Source of the DNA: JAJDFU01 sp964595955
GTDB taxonomy: Bacteria > Bacteroidota > Bacteroidia > Chitinophagales > Saprospiraceae
NCBI GenBank assembly: GCA_964595955.1
Contig: CAZQSF010000145.1
Span: forward strand, 1 to 6,293
Direction: 5' to 3'
Length of the DNA stretch: 6,293 bases
The notes beneath the pieces are model-generated. The model was not told where the DNA came from. It made no database searches and saw nothing but the letters and a program-made list of their open reading frames with translations. Position numbers and translations under genes: made by a program. Positions 1 through 6,267 of this stretch are shown piece by piece (the stretch's first letter is position 1; every line of letters starts with the position of its first letter).

Positions 1-779
1 ACGGCCGCAACGGCGAATGCCCCATGCCCGTGCTGGCGGCCCATTCGCCGGCCGACTGTTTCGAAGCGGCCTTCGAAGCGGCGCGCATCGCGCTTCAACA
101 CATGACCCCGGTCATCCTGCTCAGCGACGGCTACCTGGCAAACGGCACCGAGCCCTGGAAATACCCGCAAGCGAAAGACCTGCCTGCCATTGAGCTGCCC
201 CGGGTCACGGGTCGCGAGAACGGCGCCCCGTTCCTGCCCTATGAGCGCGACGACAAGCTGGTGCGCCGCTGGGCCGTGCCCGGCACTGCCGGCCAGGCGC
301 ACCGCGTGGGCGGCCTGGAAAAAGAAGCCCACACGGGCAACGTTTCCTATGATCCGGCCAATCACGAGTACATGGTGAAAATTCGCGAGGCTAAAGTGGA
401 TCGGGTTGCCGATTTTATCCCCGAGCAGGAGATTGAGACCGGACATTCGCAAGGCGATCTGCTGGTACTGGGCTGGGGCTCAACCCACGGGGTGATCAAA
501 ACCGTGGTGGAGGAGCTGGCCGAGGAAGGCTACGCCATCGGCCATGCGCACCTGCGCTACCTGCGTCCCTTTCCCAAAAACCTGGGCGAGGTGCTGAAGC
601 GGTACAAGCAGGTGATCATCCCCGAGCTCAACAACGGGCAACTCAGCCGGGTGATCCGGGATCACTTTCTCATCCCGGTCTTGCAATACAATAAGATCCA
701 AGGTGTGCCCATAACCCGTTCCGAGCTTAAGGATTTCTGCCGGCAGGTACTCGAACCCCAAAACGTAGAGCAAACATGA
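1..779 (+). CDS. korA: 2-oxoacid (2-oxoglutarate):ferredoxin oxidoreductase, alpha subunit, 3' part
   Basis: This is the C-terminal 258 residues of a gene that begins before the window; the frame is open from base 3 (GRNGECPMPV...), so the ATG at 24 is internal. With KorB the enzyme decarboxylates a 2-oxoacid, most likely 2-oxoglutarate, to the acyl-CoA and reduces ferredoxin in the cytoplasm. The fragment starts in the end of the pyrimidine-binding domain (TPVILLSDGYLANGTEPW) and continues into the PFOR domain II-like part (GDLLVLGWGSTHGVIKTVVEE, then LRYLRPFPKNL and VIIPELNNGQLS), which are family hallmarks. In related Bacteroidota the subunit is usually about 600 residues, with a gamma domain fused in front; that part is outside the window, so the fusion cannot be checked. 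Its TGA overlaps the korB start as ATGA, which suggests translational coupling. The family call is firm. The preference for 2-oxoglutarate over pyruvate rests on overall resemblance. Confidence 0.93.
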   Translation, partial: GRNGECPMPVLAAHSPADCFEAAFEAARIALQHMTPVILLSDGYLANGTEPWKYPQAKDLPAIELPRVTGRENGAPFLPYERDDKLVRRWAVPGTAGQAHRVGGLEKEAHTGNVSYDPANHEYMVKIREAKVDRVADFIPEQEIETGHSQGDLLVLGWGSTHGVIKTVVEELAEEGYAIGHAHLRYLRPFPKNLGEVLKRYKQVIIPELNNGQLSRVIRDHFLIPVLQYNKIQGVPITRSELKDFCRQVLEPQNVEQT

Positions 780-1807
780 CCCAACCGCAAGAAAAACTGA
801 AAGCAAAAGATTTCGCCACCGAACTGGAGGTGCGCTGGTGCCCCGGCTGCGGCGACTATTCCATCCTCAAGCAGGTGCAATCGGTTTTTGCCGAGCTGGG
901 TTTCGACCGCGACAAGGTGGCCATCATCTCGGGCATCGGCTGCTCCAGCCGCTTTCCCTACTACATGAACACCTACGGCATGCACTCCATCCACGGTCGG
1001 GCGCCGGCCATCTCCACCGGCCTGAAGATCGCCAATCCGGACCTGGACGTGTGGGTGATCACCGGCGACGGCGACGGCCTTTCCATCGGCGGCAACCACC
1101 TGCTGCACGTGCTGCGCCGAAATGTGGACCTCAACATCCTGCTGTTCAACAACCAGATCTACGGCCTCACCAAAGGGCAGTACTCCCCGACTTCGGAGCT
1201 GCACAAGCGCACCAAGTCCACTCCTTTGGGGTCTATCGACCATCCCGTAAACCCCATCGCCTTTGCCCTGGGAGCCGATGCCACCTTCATCGCCCGCGCC
1301 ATGGATCGCGACCCCAAACACCTGCAGGCCATGATCAAGCGGACCCGCCAGCACAAAGGGGCTTCCTTCCTGGAGATCTACCAGAACTGCAACATCTTCA
1401 ATGACGGCACCTTCCTAACCTTTACCGATAAGGAGACCAAGCCCCAGACTACCGTCTTCCTGGAGCACGGCCAGCCGTTGGTTTTTGGCAAAAACCGGGA
1501 AAAAGGCATCCGCCTGGAATGCACCACTCCGGTGATGGTAGACCTGGAAAAGGACGGATACAGCCCCGGCGAACTCTGGATCCATGACGAAACCGACCGG
1601 GCCAAAGCCCAGATCCTCAGCCGCTTTTTCGACGATCCCGATACCGGGATGAACACCTTCCCGCGCCCGTTCGGCGTCTTCTATGCCGAAGACCGCCCCT
1701 GCTACGAGGACATGCTGTGGGAACAGGTGGAAGCGGCGACGAATGCTCAGGGCAAAGGGGACCTGGATGAGCTGCTGAGCAGCGGCCTGACGTGGGAGAT
1801 CGGTTAA
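776..1807 (+). CDS. korB: 2-oxoacid (2-oxoglutarate):ferredoxin oxidoreductase, beta subunit
   Basis: Complete 343-residue catalytic subunit that binds thiamine diphosphate (TPP) and one [4Fe-4S] cluster. The TPP/Mg site is visible as GDGDGLSIGGNH (residues 97-108) followed by NNQIYGLTKGQ (125-135). Four cysteines fit the cluster ligands of this family: C22 and C25 in WCPGCGDY, C56 in GIGCSS, and C205 in QNCNIF. Their spacing closely follows that of the archaeal 2-oxoacid:ferredoxin oxidoreductase beta subunit. After the TPP domain comes the PFO_beta_C-type tail (about 215-290, including GKNREKGIRLE), then a further stretch ending in LLSSGLTWEIG; a length near 340 is normal for Bacteroidota KorB. 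The ATG overlaps the korA stop (ATGA). No good Shine-Dalgarno precedes it, so coupling to korA is likely. No separate ferredoxin-like delta subunit follows. The next gene is convergent, so korB ends this operon. Confidence 0.96.
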   Translation: MTQPQEKLKAKDFATELEVRWCPGCGDYSILKQVQSVFAELGFDRDKVAIISGIGCSSRFPYYMNTYGMHSIHGRAPAISTGLKIANPDLDVWVITGDGDGLSIGGNHLLHVLRRNVDLNILLFNNQIYGLTKGQYSPTSELHKRTKSTPLGSIDHPVNPIAFALGADATFIARAMDRDPKHLQAMIKRTRQHKGASFLEIYQNCNIFNDGTFLTFTDKETKPQTTVFLEHGQPLVFGKNREKGIRLECTTPVMVDLEKDGYSPGELWIHDETDRAKAQILSRFFDDPDTGMNTFPRPFGVFYAEDRPCYEDMLWEQVEAATNAQGKGDLDELLSSGLTWEIG

Positions 1808-1827
1808 TGCAGGTGAGAACAGCGGTG

Positions 1828-1872
1828 GCAGTCTGCGCCAGCGGTGCTGACTGAGGCATCTTTTCAGACTGC
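1828..1872. repeat. inverted repeat with 8-bp perfect arms after korB
   Basis: GCAGTCTG at 1828-1835 is perfectly matched by CAGACTGC at 1865-1872, with a 29-base loop. The loop holds the second copy of a direct repeat, CAGCGGTG, at 1839-1846; the first copy is just outside the arm at 1820-1827. No T-run follows directly, so it is not a classical terminator. It may be a 3'-end processing structure for korB mRNA or chance in GC-rich sequence. Confidence 0.35.
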
Positions 1873-1965
1873 AGTCATCCATTCAGGAACCCGAAAACGG
1901 CAACCTCCTCCGATTCCGGGTATTCGTCCGTCGCATTAGTACACCAGGGTATCACCGCAGCTTGT

Positions 1966-1985
1966 AGCCTTGGGCTCCTTTTTTT
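1966..1985 (+). terminator. weak candidate intrinsic terminator of korA-korB
   Basis: A short stem AGCC/GGCT (1966-1969 with 1973-1976, loop TTG) is followed two bases later by a run of seven T (1979-1985). It lies about 160 bases after the korB stop and just before the end of the convergent MOSC gene. The T-run is good but a four-pair stem is poor, so this is only the best candidate in the spacer. Confidence 0.3.
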
Positions 1986-1991
1986 CCCTGC

Positions 1992-2477
1992 TCAACTTTC
2001 GAGGCGAACCTCATCACCGACCTTTACCTGGCCTCCTTGTATCACGCGAGCGGTAATGCCACCGTGGCCGCGCATGGCGTTGTAGCCGCCGGGGCCCAGG
2101 TTCTCTTCCATGCGGGAGCAGGGCTCACAGGGGCCCGTCATTTCCAGGATGGCTGTCCCGATGCGAAACCGCCGGTTCTTGAAGGCCAGCAGATTGATGC
2201 CGGACACCACGATGTTGCGGCGGGTGAGCTGAGGATCCACGAGTTCCCGGCCCAGCATGTGGGCCACGCCCTGCAAGTGCTCGGCCTGAATGAGCGTCAC
2301 CTGGCGGCGCTTATTGCGGCCACTGTAGTGATCGCCCACCAGCCCGTCTTCGAGTGTGACGTTCGCCTCGGATACCGATTCCAGTGCCTCCCGACGCTCC
2401 GGCCTCAGGCCGATCCAGTCCACCCGGCCCACCTGGGGCAGGGTTTCGATCAGGGTTTGCATGTCCGACTTAATCAT
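1992..2477 (-). CDS. stand-alone MOSC-domain protein
   Basis: A 161-residue protein made almost only of a MOSC domain, the fold found at the C-terminus of molybdenum cofactor sulfurase and in YiiM/YcbX-type proteins. Features seen are GLVGDHYSGRNKRRQVTL (45-62), TRRNIVVSGINLLAF (85-99), RIGTAILEMTGPCEPCSRME (105-124) and GHGGITARVIQGGQVKVGDEV (137-157). MOSC domains carry a conserved cysteine near this last third that is thought to handle sulfur or bind the molybdenum cofactor; C117 or C120 in PCEPC is the likely equivalent. Small members are associated with handling of pterin-molybdenum cofactor or detoxification of N-hydroxylated compounds, but the substrate here is unknown. The ATG at 2477 is used; a second ATG five codons in (2462) is possible, and neither has a clear ribosome binding site. 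No molybdenum enzyme or cofactor gene is nearby. It is convergent with korB and 160 bases downstream of the next minus-strand gene. Confidence 0.9.
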   Translation of the reverse strand: MIKSDMQTLIETLPQVGRVDWIGLRPERREALESVSEANVTLEDGLVGDHYSGRNKRRQVTLIQAEHLQGVAHMLGRELVDPQLTRRNIVVSGINLLAFKNRRFRIGTAILEMTGPCEPCSRMEENLGPGGYNAMRGHGGITARVIQGGQVKVGDEVRLES

Positions 2478-2504
2478 GGTGCAACGTTTTTCCGATCCAC
2501 ATTA

Positions 2505-2531
2505 CTTCAAGAAGGTTTCTTTCAATGAAAG
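2505..2531. promoter_or_regulatory. two adjacent short dyads upstream of the MOSC gene
   Basis: CTTC-AA-GAAG (2505-2514) and CTTTC-AAT-GAAAG (2519-2531) are two small perfect inverted repeats whose centres are about 15-16 bases apart, 28-54 bases upstream of the MOSC start codon. That is where a promoter or operator would lie. The motifs are short and AT-rich, so they may be chance; no regulator is identified. Confidence 0.2.
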
Positions 2532-2637
2532 CACATGCAGAGCTTGTACTTAGAAGACATCTCAAAAATGTTATTGGCGGTGAAAATGAGCGGTTTTGTT
2601 GCCGGATGAGGCGAAAAAAAGGGCACGTACGAACTGG

Positions 2638-3141
2638 TCATTCCCTAGTCCGGTATTGCGCTTCTTCCAGGGCCTCATCCAGAAATTCCTGGAGGCGAAT
2701 CATATCGTCTTCACCTAGTTTTTGGCCGGTGCGAGCCGTAAGGTAGACCATAGCGACGAAAAAAGCGATGACCGGCAGCAGCAAAAGGATGCCGGCCGGC
2801 AGATCCAGACTCCACTGCGACAGGCCGATGACCAGGATGACCGTAGCTGCAAAGCCCAACGCCCCGTAAAAAAAGACGAACAGCAACCACACGGCCGGAC
2901 TAGGCCCGAACAAGCCGCGCAGCAGGCTTCCATCCTCCCGGGCTTCGACCTCCAACTGAAGTTGTGGCGACCAGAAGTGGCGCTCTTCAGGCGGCATGCG
3001 CAAAGTGATATGGTGATCCACGCGAAACCCCACCACCTCTTCTTCCCGCTGTTGAAGGGCTTCCTCCAGGCGGGTGAGCACCTCTTCCTGGGGCCAGGGA
3101 AGATCGCGTCGAAAGCGAGGGCGAATGGCTACCGTACTCAT
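2638..3141 (-). CDS. two-helix membrane protein of unknown function
   Basis: A 167-residue protein I cannot assign to a named family. Residues 1-83 are soluble and charged, starting with a predicted helix (WPQEEVLTRLEEALQQREEE, 16-35) followed by strand-like segments (VVGFRVDHHITLRM, FWSPQLQLEVEAREDGSLLRGLFGPSPAVW). Two hydrophobic segments follow, at about 84-106 (VWLLFVFFYGALGFAATVILVIG) and 114-136. Between them is a very short connection (LSQWSLDLP), so they form a hairpin. An acidic amphipathic tail (140-167) ends the protein and is probably on the same side as the N-terminus. There is no signal peptide or lipobox. The helix-plus-sheet N-terminus loosely recalls START/SRPBCC-like small-molecule domains, but this is only an impression. 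The ATG at 3141 gives the natural full length. It is divergent from the secreted-protein gene and co-directional with the MOSC gene 160 bases downstream, probably without sharing its job. Confidence 0.8.
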   Translation of the reverse strand: MSTVAIRPRFRRDLPWPQEEVLTRLEEALQQREEEVVGFRVDHHITLRMPPEERHFWSPQLQLEVEAREDGSLLRGLFGPSPAVWLLFVFFYGALGFAATVILVIGLSQWSLDLPAGILLLLPVIAFFVAMVYLTARTGQKLGEDDMIRLQEFLDEALEEAQYRTRE

Positions 3142-3161
3142 AGCAGATGGGTTCGCACCTG

Positions 3162-3169
3162 GAAAGGTA
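3162..3169 (-). promoter_or_regulatory. possible -7 element for the two-helix membrane protein gene
   Basis: Read on the minus strand this is TACCTTTC, one mismatch from the Bacteroidota -7 consensus TAnnTTTG, and it lies 20 bases upstream of the start codon. No convincing TTG-type -33 element is found at the right distance, so support is weak. Confidence 0.2.
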
Positions 3170-3250
3170 GGGAATGCTGCAGAAACAGTATATGCGGAAT
3201 GTCATCCCCTTAGAAATCCGCCTTTTTGCTGCATGGGCAACATTTTCACC

Positions 3251-3281
3251 TTTCCCATCCTTCCCGGTATGTTTACCTTTA
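3251..3281 (+). promoter_or_regulatory. possible Bacteroidota-type promoter of the T9SS cargo gene
   Basis: TTTC (3251-3254), 19 bases, then TACCTTTA (3274-3281). The Bacteroidota sigma-ABfr consensus is TTTG, about 19 bases, TAnnTTTG, so each half has one mismatch and the spacing is right. Transcription would begin around 3286-3290, leaving a leader of about 45 bases before the ATG at 3332. An AAAGGA stretch (3314-3319) lies 12 bases before that ATG, a rather long spacing for a ribosome binding site. Confidence 0.3.
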
Positions 3282-3331
3282 TTAGATGGTCACGCACCTT
3301 GCGCTGCCGGAGCAAAGGATCACAGGTCGCT

Positions 3332-5620
3332 ATGAGAATAAGCTTATTGTTGGTTTCGGTTTGCCTCGTTGTTGCAGTTTCCGCGCAGGAGGTTACCTCG
3401 TCGCACTTCTCGCTGAGATACGCCGGCGGAACCGCCAGCCTGATGAAAATGAAAGGCCGGTACGGCCTGCTCATGGACGGCAAGAGCGCACAGATCCGGG
3501 AGGAAAACTTTCACTTTGTTCGATTTGCTCCCGATGGGCAAGGCATCGACCGGTCCAAGACCTACGTCAACCTCAACCGCTTTGAGTTCGTATCCGGCAT
3601 CGACCTCAACGGCCGCAACGAACTGGTGGTTTCCACCTTTTCCGACCGGGATTTCGGACCGACCGAAAACGAGAACCCCCTCCTTATGCAGCTGGACGAG
3701 GAATTGAACCTGAAGTGGTGCACCCTCATTCGGCAGGATTTTGACTTCCACGGGTTCCTATCGCACAAAGTGAAATACGTATCCGACGATCGAATTGTGA
3801 GCTGTTTTCGCTCCAAGAACGAGAATCCCGGCAGCTTTTTCTCGGATATTCTCCTGGTCCTGTGGGATGCAGAGGGCCAGCTGCTCAAGAGCCTGAGCAT
3901 CTCCATCCCTCCGGATGAGGAAAACCTGGGCATTCAGGACCTGGAAGTAGATGAAGAGGGCAACATTTACCTGCTCACCGGCCTGACCCTGCGAAAGAGT
4001 AATTTTCTCATTCCGGCAACCCGCCTGTACAAATTCAATGCCGAGCTGGAACCGACCTGGGTCCGGCAAACCGAAGGACTCACCACCTTCGATCTGTACC
4101 CCGTAGGCCCCGATCGCTTTTTTGCTATGGGGCTGGCCTTTGAGCCGAATGCCAACCGGAAATTCCTGGGATGCTATGCCGGTATGATGCGTACCGACGG
4201 CGGCTTCGAATGGCAAAAGCAGGTTTCCCTGGACATCGACTGGCCCCGCAATCCGGCAGGCGAACACCTGCTGCCGGAAGGTGCGGATAGTATGTGGATC
4301 ATCATTCCCAACCGGGATGCCGACGAGCAGTACCTCCTCCTATTCGAGCTCGACGGCAGTCTCGAAGGCGCCTACTGGATACCGGCGGGTATCACAGCTG
4401 TGGACAACCTGTCCCGGCTGCCCTCCGGCCGGCCCGGAGTATACGGATACGGAGACAATTCCTTTTTCGCGCTTCGCCCCGACGGAGAAGGGCTTTGCTT
4501 TCTCAACCTCGCTTGTGCTACAGCGGAGCCCATACTGCGGGAACCCGATACCCTGCCACCCGCCGAGCTGCGCCCCGGAGGCCTGAGCACCCTGCCCTTT
4601 TCCCTGGAGGAAGTCCCGGCTTCATTTTCCCTAACCCCCATTCCCTGCCGGCAGGATGCCGAGCCCTCCGCCGAGTTTGCCTTGCCGGAACCCGTCGTAT
4701 GCGCCGGTGCGCCCATACTGCTGGACGAGGACGCCTTCTATCCGCGCGGCAGCTCATCCTGGACCGTTGAAGGCCGGCCCGATACGCTTCGCGGTAAACC
4801 CAGCAGCTTACCGCTCGAGCTGGAGCCCGGCCTGTACGAGCTCACCCACATTCTGGAGGTGGGCCAATGCGTATTCACAGCAGGTGCCCCTCTGGAGGTG
4901 CTGCCTTCGATCGAAGTGGATCTCGGCGAGCCGGAGCACGAACTCTGCCCGGGCGAAAGCGTACTGCTCCAGGCAAGTATTAATCCCAGCCCGGAAACCC
5001 TCAGCTGGCAGGACGGAAGCACCACAACCGAGCAGGTCGCCCTTGAGGCGGGGACGTACTGGATAGAAGTAGCCAATGGACTGGGATGTACGGATCGGGA
5101 TTCAGTCGTCGTGCGACGCCTGGAATACCCTCAGGTTCAGCTCCACGGGCCAGCGCAGGGCTGTATCGGCCAGGCCGTAACCCTACGGGCCATAGTGGAG
5201 GGCACCACCGAGCCTGTGCGTTGGAATACAGGCGAAATGGGCGACTCCCTGCTCGTATTCGAAGAAGGACTTTACCGCGCCGAAGTGGCCAATGCCTGTG
5301 GCGGGGCCGGCGCGCAGCGCTACCTGCCGTTCGAGTGGTGCCGCGAGCGCATCTACATCCCCAATGCCTTTTCACCCAACGGGGACGGGCGCAACGACTT
5401 TTTTGAGGTCTTCCCCGAACTGATGGACATCACCTCCATGCAGGTGTTCAACCGCTGGGGTGAGCTGGTGTACCGGGAGGAAAGCGGCAATCCCCGCTGG
5501 GACGGCACCGTGCGGGGCCGGCCGGCACCAACGGGAACCTACCTCTACGCCATCCGGTACCGCAACCCACGCACCGGCGAGGAAGGCGTGCGCAGTGGAG
5601 AGGTGGTGTTGCTGCGGTAA
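3332..5620 (+). CDS. secreted multidomain protein with T9SS type B sorting domain
   Basis: A 762-residue exported protein. The ATG at 3332 is chosen because it starts a clear Sec signal peptide (MRISLLLVSVCLVVAVSAQ, probable cut near residues 18-19). The frame stays open further upstream, but that stretch overlaps the divergent gene and hides the signal peptide. Residues about 20-430 hold recurring strand units ending in D/N-x-EL-x-W-like turns (MQLDEELNLKW, LWDAEGQLLKSL, LYKFNAELEPTW, MMRTDGGFEW, LLLFELDGSLEGAYW) about 45-57 residues apart, suggesting a beta-propeller. Then come three Ig/PKD-like modules, each opening with a cysteine motif: VVCAGAPILL (C457), LCPGESVLL (C539) and GCIGQAVTL (C611). 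The end (674-762) is the gliding-motility-associated CHU_C domain: IYIPNAFSPNGDGRNDFF, MQVFNRWGELVY, GTYLYAIRY. This domain directs export by the type IX secretion system and, by type B processing, surface attachment. No catalytic motif was recognised; adhesion or surface display is inference. Confidence 0.92.
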   Translation: MRISLLLVSVCLVVAVSAQEVTSSHFSLRYAGGTASLMKMKGRYGLLMDGKSAQIREENFHFVRFAPDGQGIDRSKTYVNLNRFEFVSGIDLNGRNELVVSTFSDRDFGPTENENPLLMQLDEELNLKWCTLIRQDFDFHGFLSHKVKYVSDDRIVSCFRSKNENPGSFFSDILLVLWDAEGQLLKSLSISIPPDEENLGIQDLEVDEEGNIYLLTGLTLRKSNFLIPATRLYKFNAELEPTWVRQTEGLTTFDLYPVGPDRFFAMGLAFEPNANRKFLGCYAGMMRTDGGFEWQKQVSLDIDWPRNPAGEHLLPEGADSMWIIIPNRDADEQYLLLFELDGSLEGAYWIPAGITAVDNLSRLPSGRPGVYGYGDNSFFALRPDGEGLCFLNLACATAEPILREPDTLPPAELRPGGLSTLPFSLEEVPASFSLTPIPCRQDAEPSAEFALPEPVVCAGAPILLDEDAFYPRGSSSWTVEGRPDTLRGKPSSLPLELEPGLYELTHILEVGQCVFTAGAPLEVLPSIEVDLGEPEHELCPGESVLLQASINPSPETLSWQDGSTTTEQVALEAGTYWIEVANGLGCTDRDSVVVRRLEYPQVQLHGPAQGCIGQAVTLRAIVEGTTEPVRWNTGEMGDSLLVFEEGLYRAEVANACGGAGAQRYLPFEWCRERIYIPNAFSPNGDGRNDFFEVFPELMDITSMQVFNRWGELVYREESGNPRWDGTVRGRPAPTGTYLYAIRYRNPRTGEEGVRSGEVVLLR

Positions 5621-5639
5621 GGAGGGTAGCTGGTGGTTT

Positions 5640-6089
5640 TCAAGAAAGCCTTTGAGGATCGGTCTCCTCTAATAGCTTTGACAATTGGCCACCTTCCGAT
5701 GCATGCCCTATAACAATCGCATCGGCTAAATCTATGATGGTCTGATTCTTGACCAGAGCCGTTTCTCGGGTCACACGGGTTACCTTTTTTTCAAAGGGGC
5801 TGATCACTAGAAGACGCTTCACTGCAACGGCATAGTGCTCTGCTGCCCGCCATCGGGATTTCATTCCCCGGGCCAACACCAGGATCAAGGGTTGCTGTCC
5901 TTTCAGCAGGATGTCAAATACATCCTTTTCGATCTGGGAGTGATATCCGCAAACGACGCAGGTACCTGCCTCTCGTTGTTCCTTAGCCCAATCGTAGCTA
6001 TTAATTATAGCTGAAGCAAGCAGCTTTCGCGAACAGAGGAATGCCGTTTTGTGCTCCTTTAGCAGATCTTCATTACCCCAATACTCCAT
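5640..6089 (-). CDS. small DprA/SMF-like Rossmann-fold protein
   Basis: A 149-residue protein resembling the Rossmann core of DprA (DNA-processing protein A). With the ATG at 6089 as residue 1, AFLCSRK (16-22) matches the first strand with its GSR-like turn. VVCGYHSQIEKDVFDILLKG (45-64) lines up with the DprA SGxAxGIDxxAH segment, PLILVLARG (67-75) with the TIAVLGxG strand, and LLVISPF...ETALVKNQTIIDLADAIVIGHASEGGQL (94-136) with the SExP...RNRxIAxLSxxxVVxEA..SGsL region. It lacks the N-terminal SAM-like domain and C-terminal winged helix of true DprA (about 300-380 residues), so it is not the competence protein itself. Such short forms are widespread in Bacteroidota and their role is unknown; nucleotide or single-stranded DNA binding is inferred from the fold. 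A TTG three codons earlier (6098) is an alternative start; ATG is preferred. Its GC content (about 47 %) is well below that of its neighbours. It is convergent with the T9SS cargo gene, 19 bases away. Confidence 0.82.
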   Translation of the reverse strand: MEYWGNEDLLKEHKTAFLCSRKLLASAIINSYDWAKEQREAGTCVVCGYHSQIEKDVFDILLKGQQPLILVLARGMKSRWRAAEHYAVAVKRLLVISPFEKKVTRVTRETALVKNQTIIDLADAIVIGHASEGGQLSKLLEETDPQRLS

Positions 6090-6162
6090 GGTCTTCAATC
6101 CGGGTAAGCAATGCGTCTGGCAGCCCTTGCCAGTTTCCTGGAAACCCCTTTTGTGATTTTCC

Positions 6163-6198
6163 GTAACTATTCAGCACGCCTGCGTGCTGAATAGTTAC
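6163..6198. repeat. perfect 17-bp inverted repeat (palindromic element)
   Basis: GTAACTATTCAGCACGC (6163-6179) and its exact reverse complement (6182-6198) are separated by only CT. The transcript of either strand would fold into a long hairpin with a tight loop. There is no T-run after the stem on either strand (CCCCGG follows on plus, GGAAAATC on minus), so a standard intrinsic terminator is unlikely. It sits 74 bases upstream of the DprA-like start codon in non-coding sequence. A dispersed REP-like palindrome, a remnant of a mobile element end, or a regulatory/terminating hairpin are all possible. Confidence 0.9.
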
Positions 6199-6230
6199 CC
6201 CGGCATTTCGTTCGCTCAACGGGACCAATC

Positions 6231-6244
6231 GAGTAGAGTAGAGT
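6231..6244. repeat. short tandem pentamer GAGTA
   Basis: GAGTA is repeated 2.8 times in tandem (GAGTAGAGTAGAGT). It lies in the non-coding stretch at the right edge, just before a possible -7 element. It is too short to be assigned a function. Confidence 0.5.
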
Positions 6245-6259
6245 TGTTCTGAAATAACG

Positions 6260-6267
6260 TAAATTTG
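6260..6267 (+). promoter_or_regulatory. Bacteroidota-like -7 element TAnnTTTG at right edge
   Basis: TAAATTTG matches the -7 consensus TAnnTTTG exactly. A TTG lies at 6244-6246, but the 13-base gap is shorter than the usual 19 or so, so the -33 half is not convincing. If real, it would drive a rightward gene starting after the window; no start codon with supporting signals is seen before the end. Confidence 0.3.

Noticed and set aside
662..1354. 230-codon open frame antisense to korA-korB
   Set aside because: Its sequence is low-complexity and rich in G, V, H and D, as expected from the reverse of a GC-rich gene; korA and korB are unambiguous on the other strand.
2497..2526. Minus-strand TTG-N18-TAATGTGG promoter for the MOSC gene
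   Set aside because: The spacing is acceptable, but the -7 half matches only four of the six fixed consensus positions, which is too weak to call.
2037..2528. 163-codon plus-strand open frame over the MOSC gene
   Set aside because: It is the exact antisense of a well-supported MOSC protein and shows no recognisable domain.
3074..3331. 86-codon in-frame N-terminal extension of the secreted protein, starting at 3074
   Set aside because: It overlaps the start of the divergent membrane-protein gene, has no export signal of its own and would bury the clear signal peptide that begins at the ATG at 3332.
3758..4267. 169-codon minus-strand open frame within the T9SS cargo gene
   Set aside because: No domain, start signal or coding character; the plus-strand frame here carries the propeller-like repeats.
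6090..6098. TTG start at 6098 for the DprA-like gene
   Set aside because: It adds only three residues and uses a rarer start codon; the ATG at 6089 is adequate, though TTG cannot be excluded.
6163..6198. CRISPR repeat or intrinsic terminator reading of the palindrome
   Set aside because: It occurs once in the window, with no spacer array, and no T-run follows the stem on either strand.
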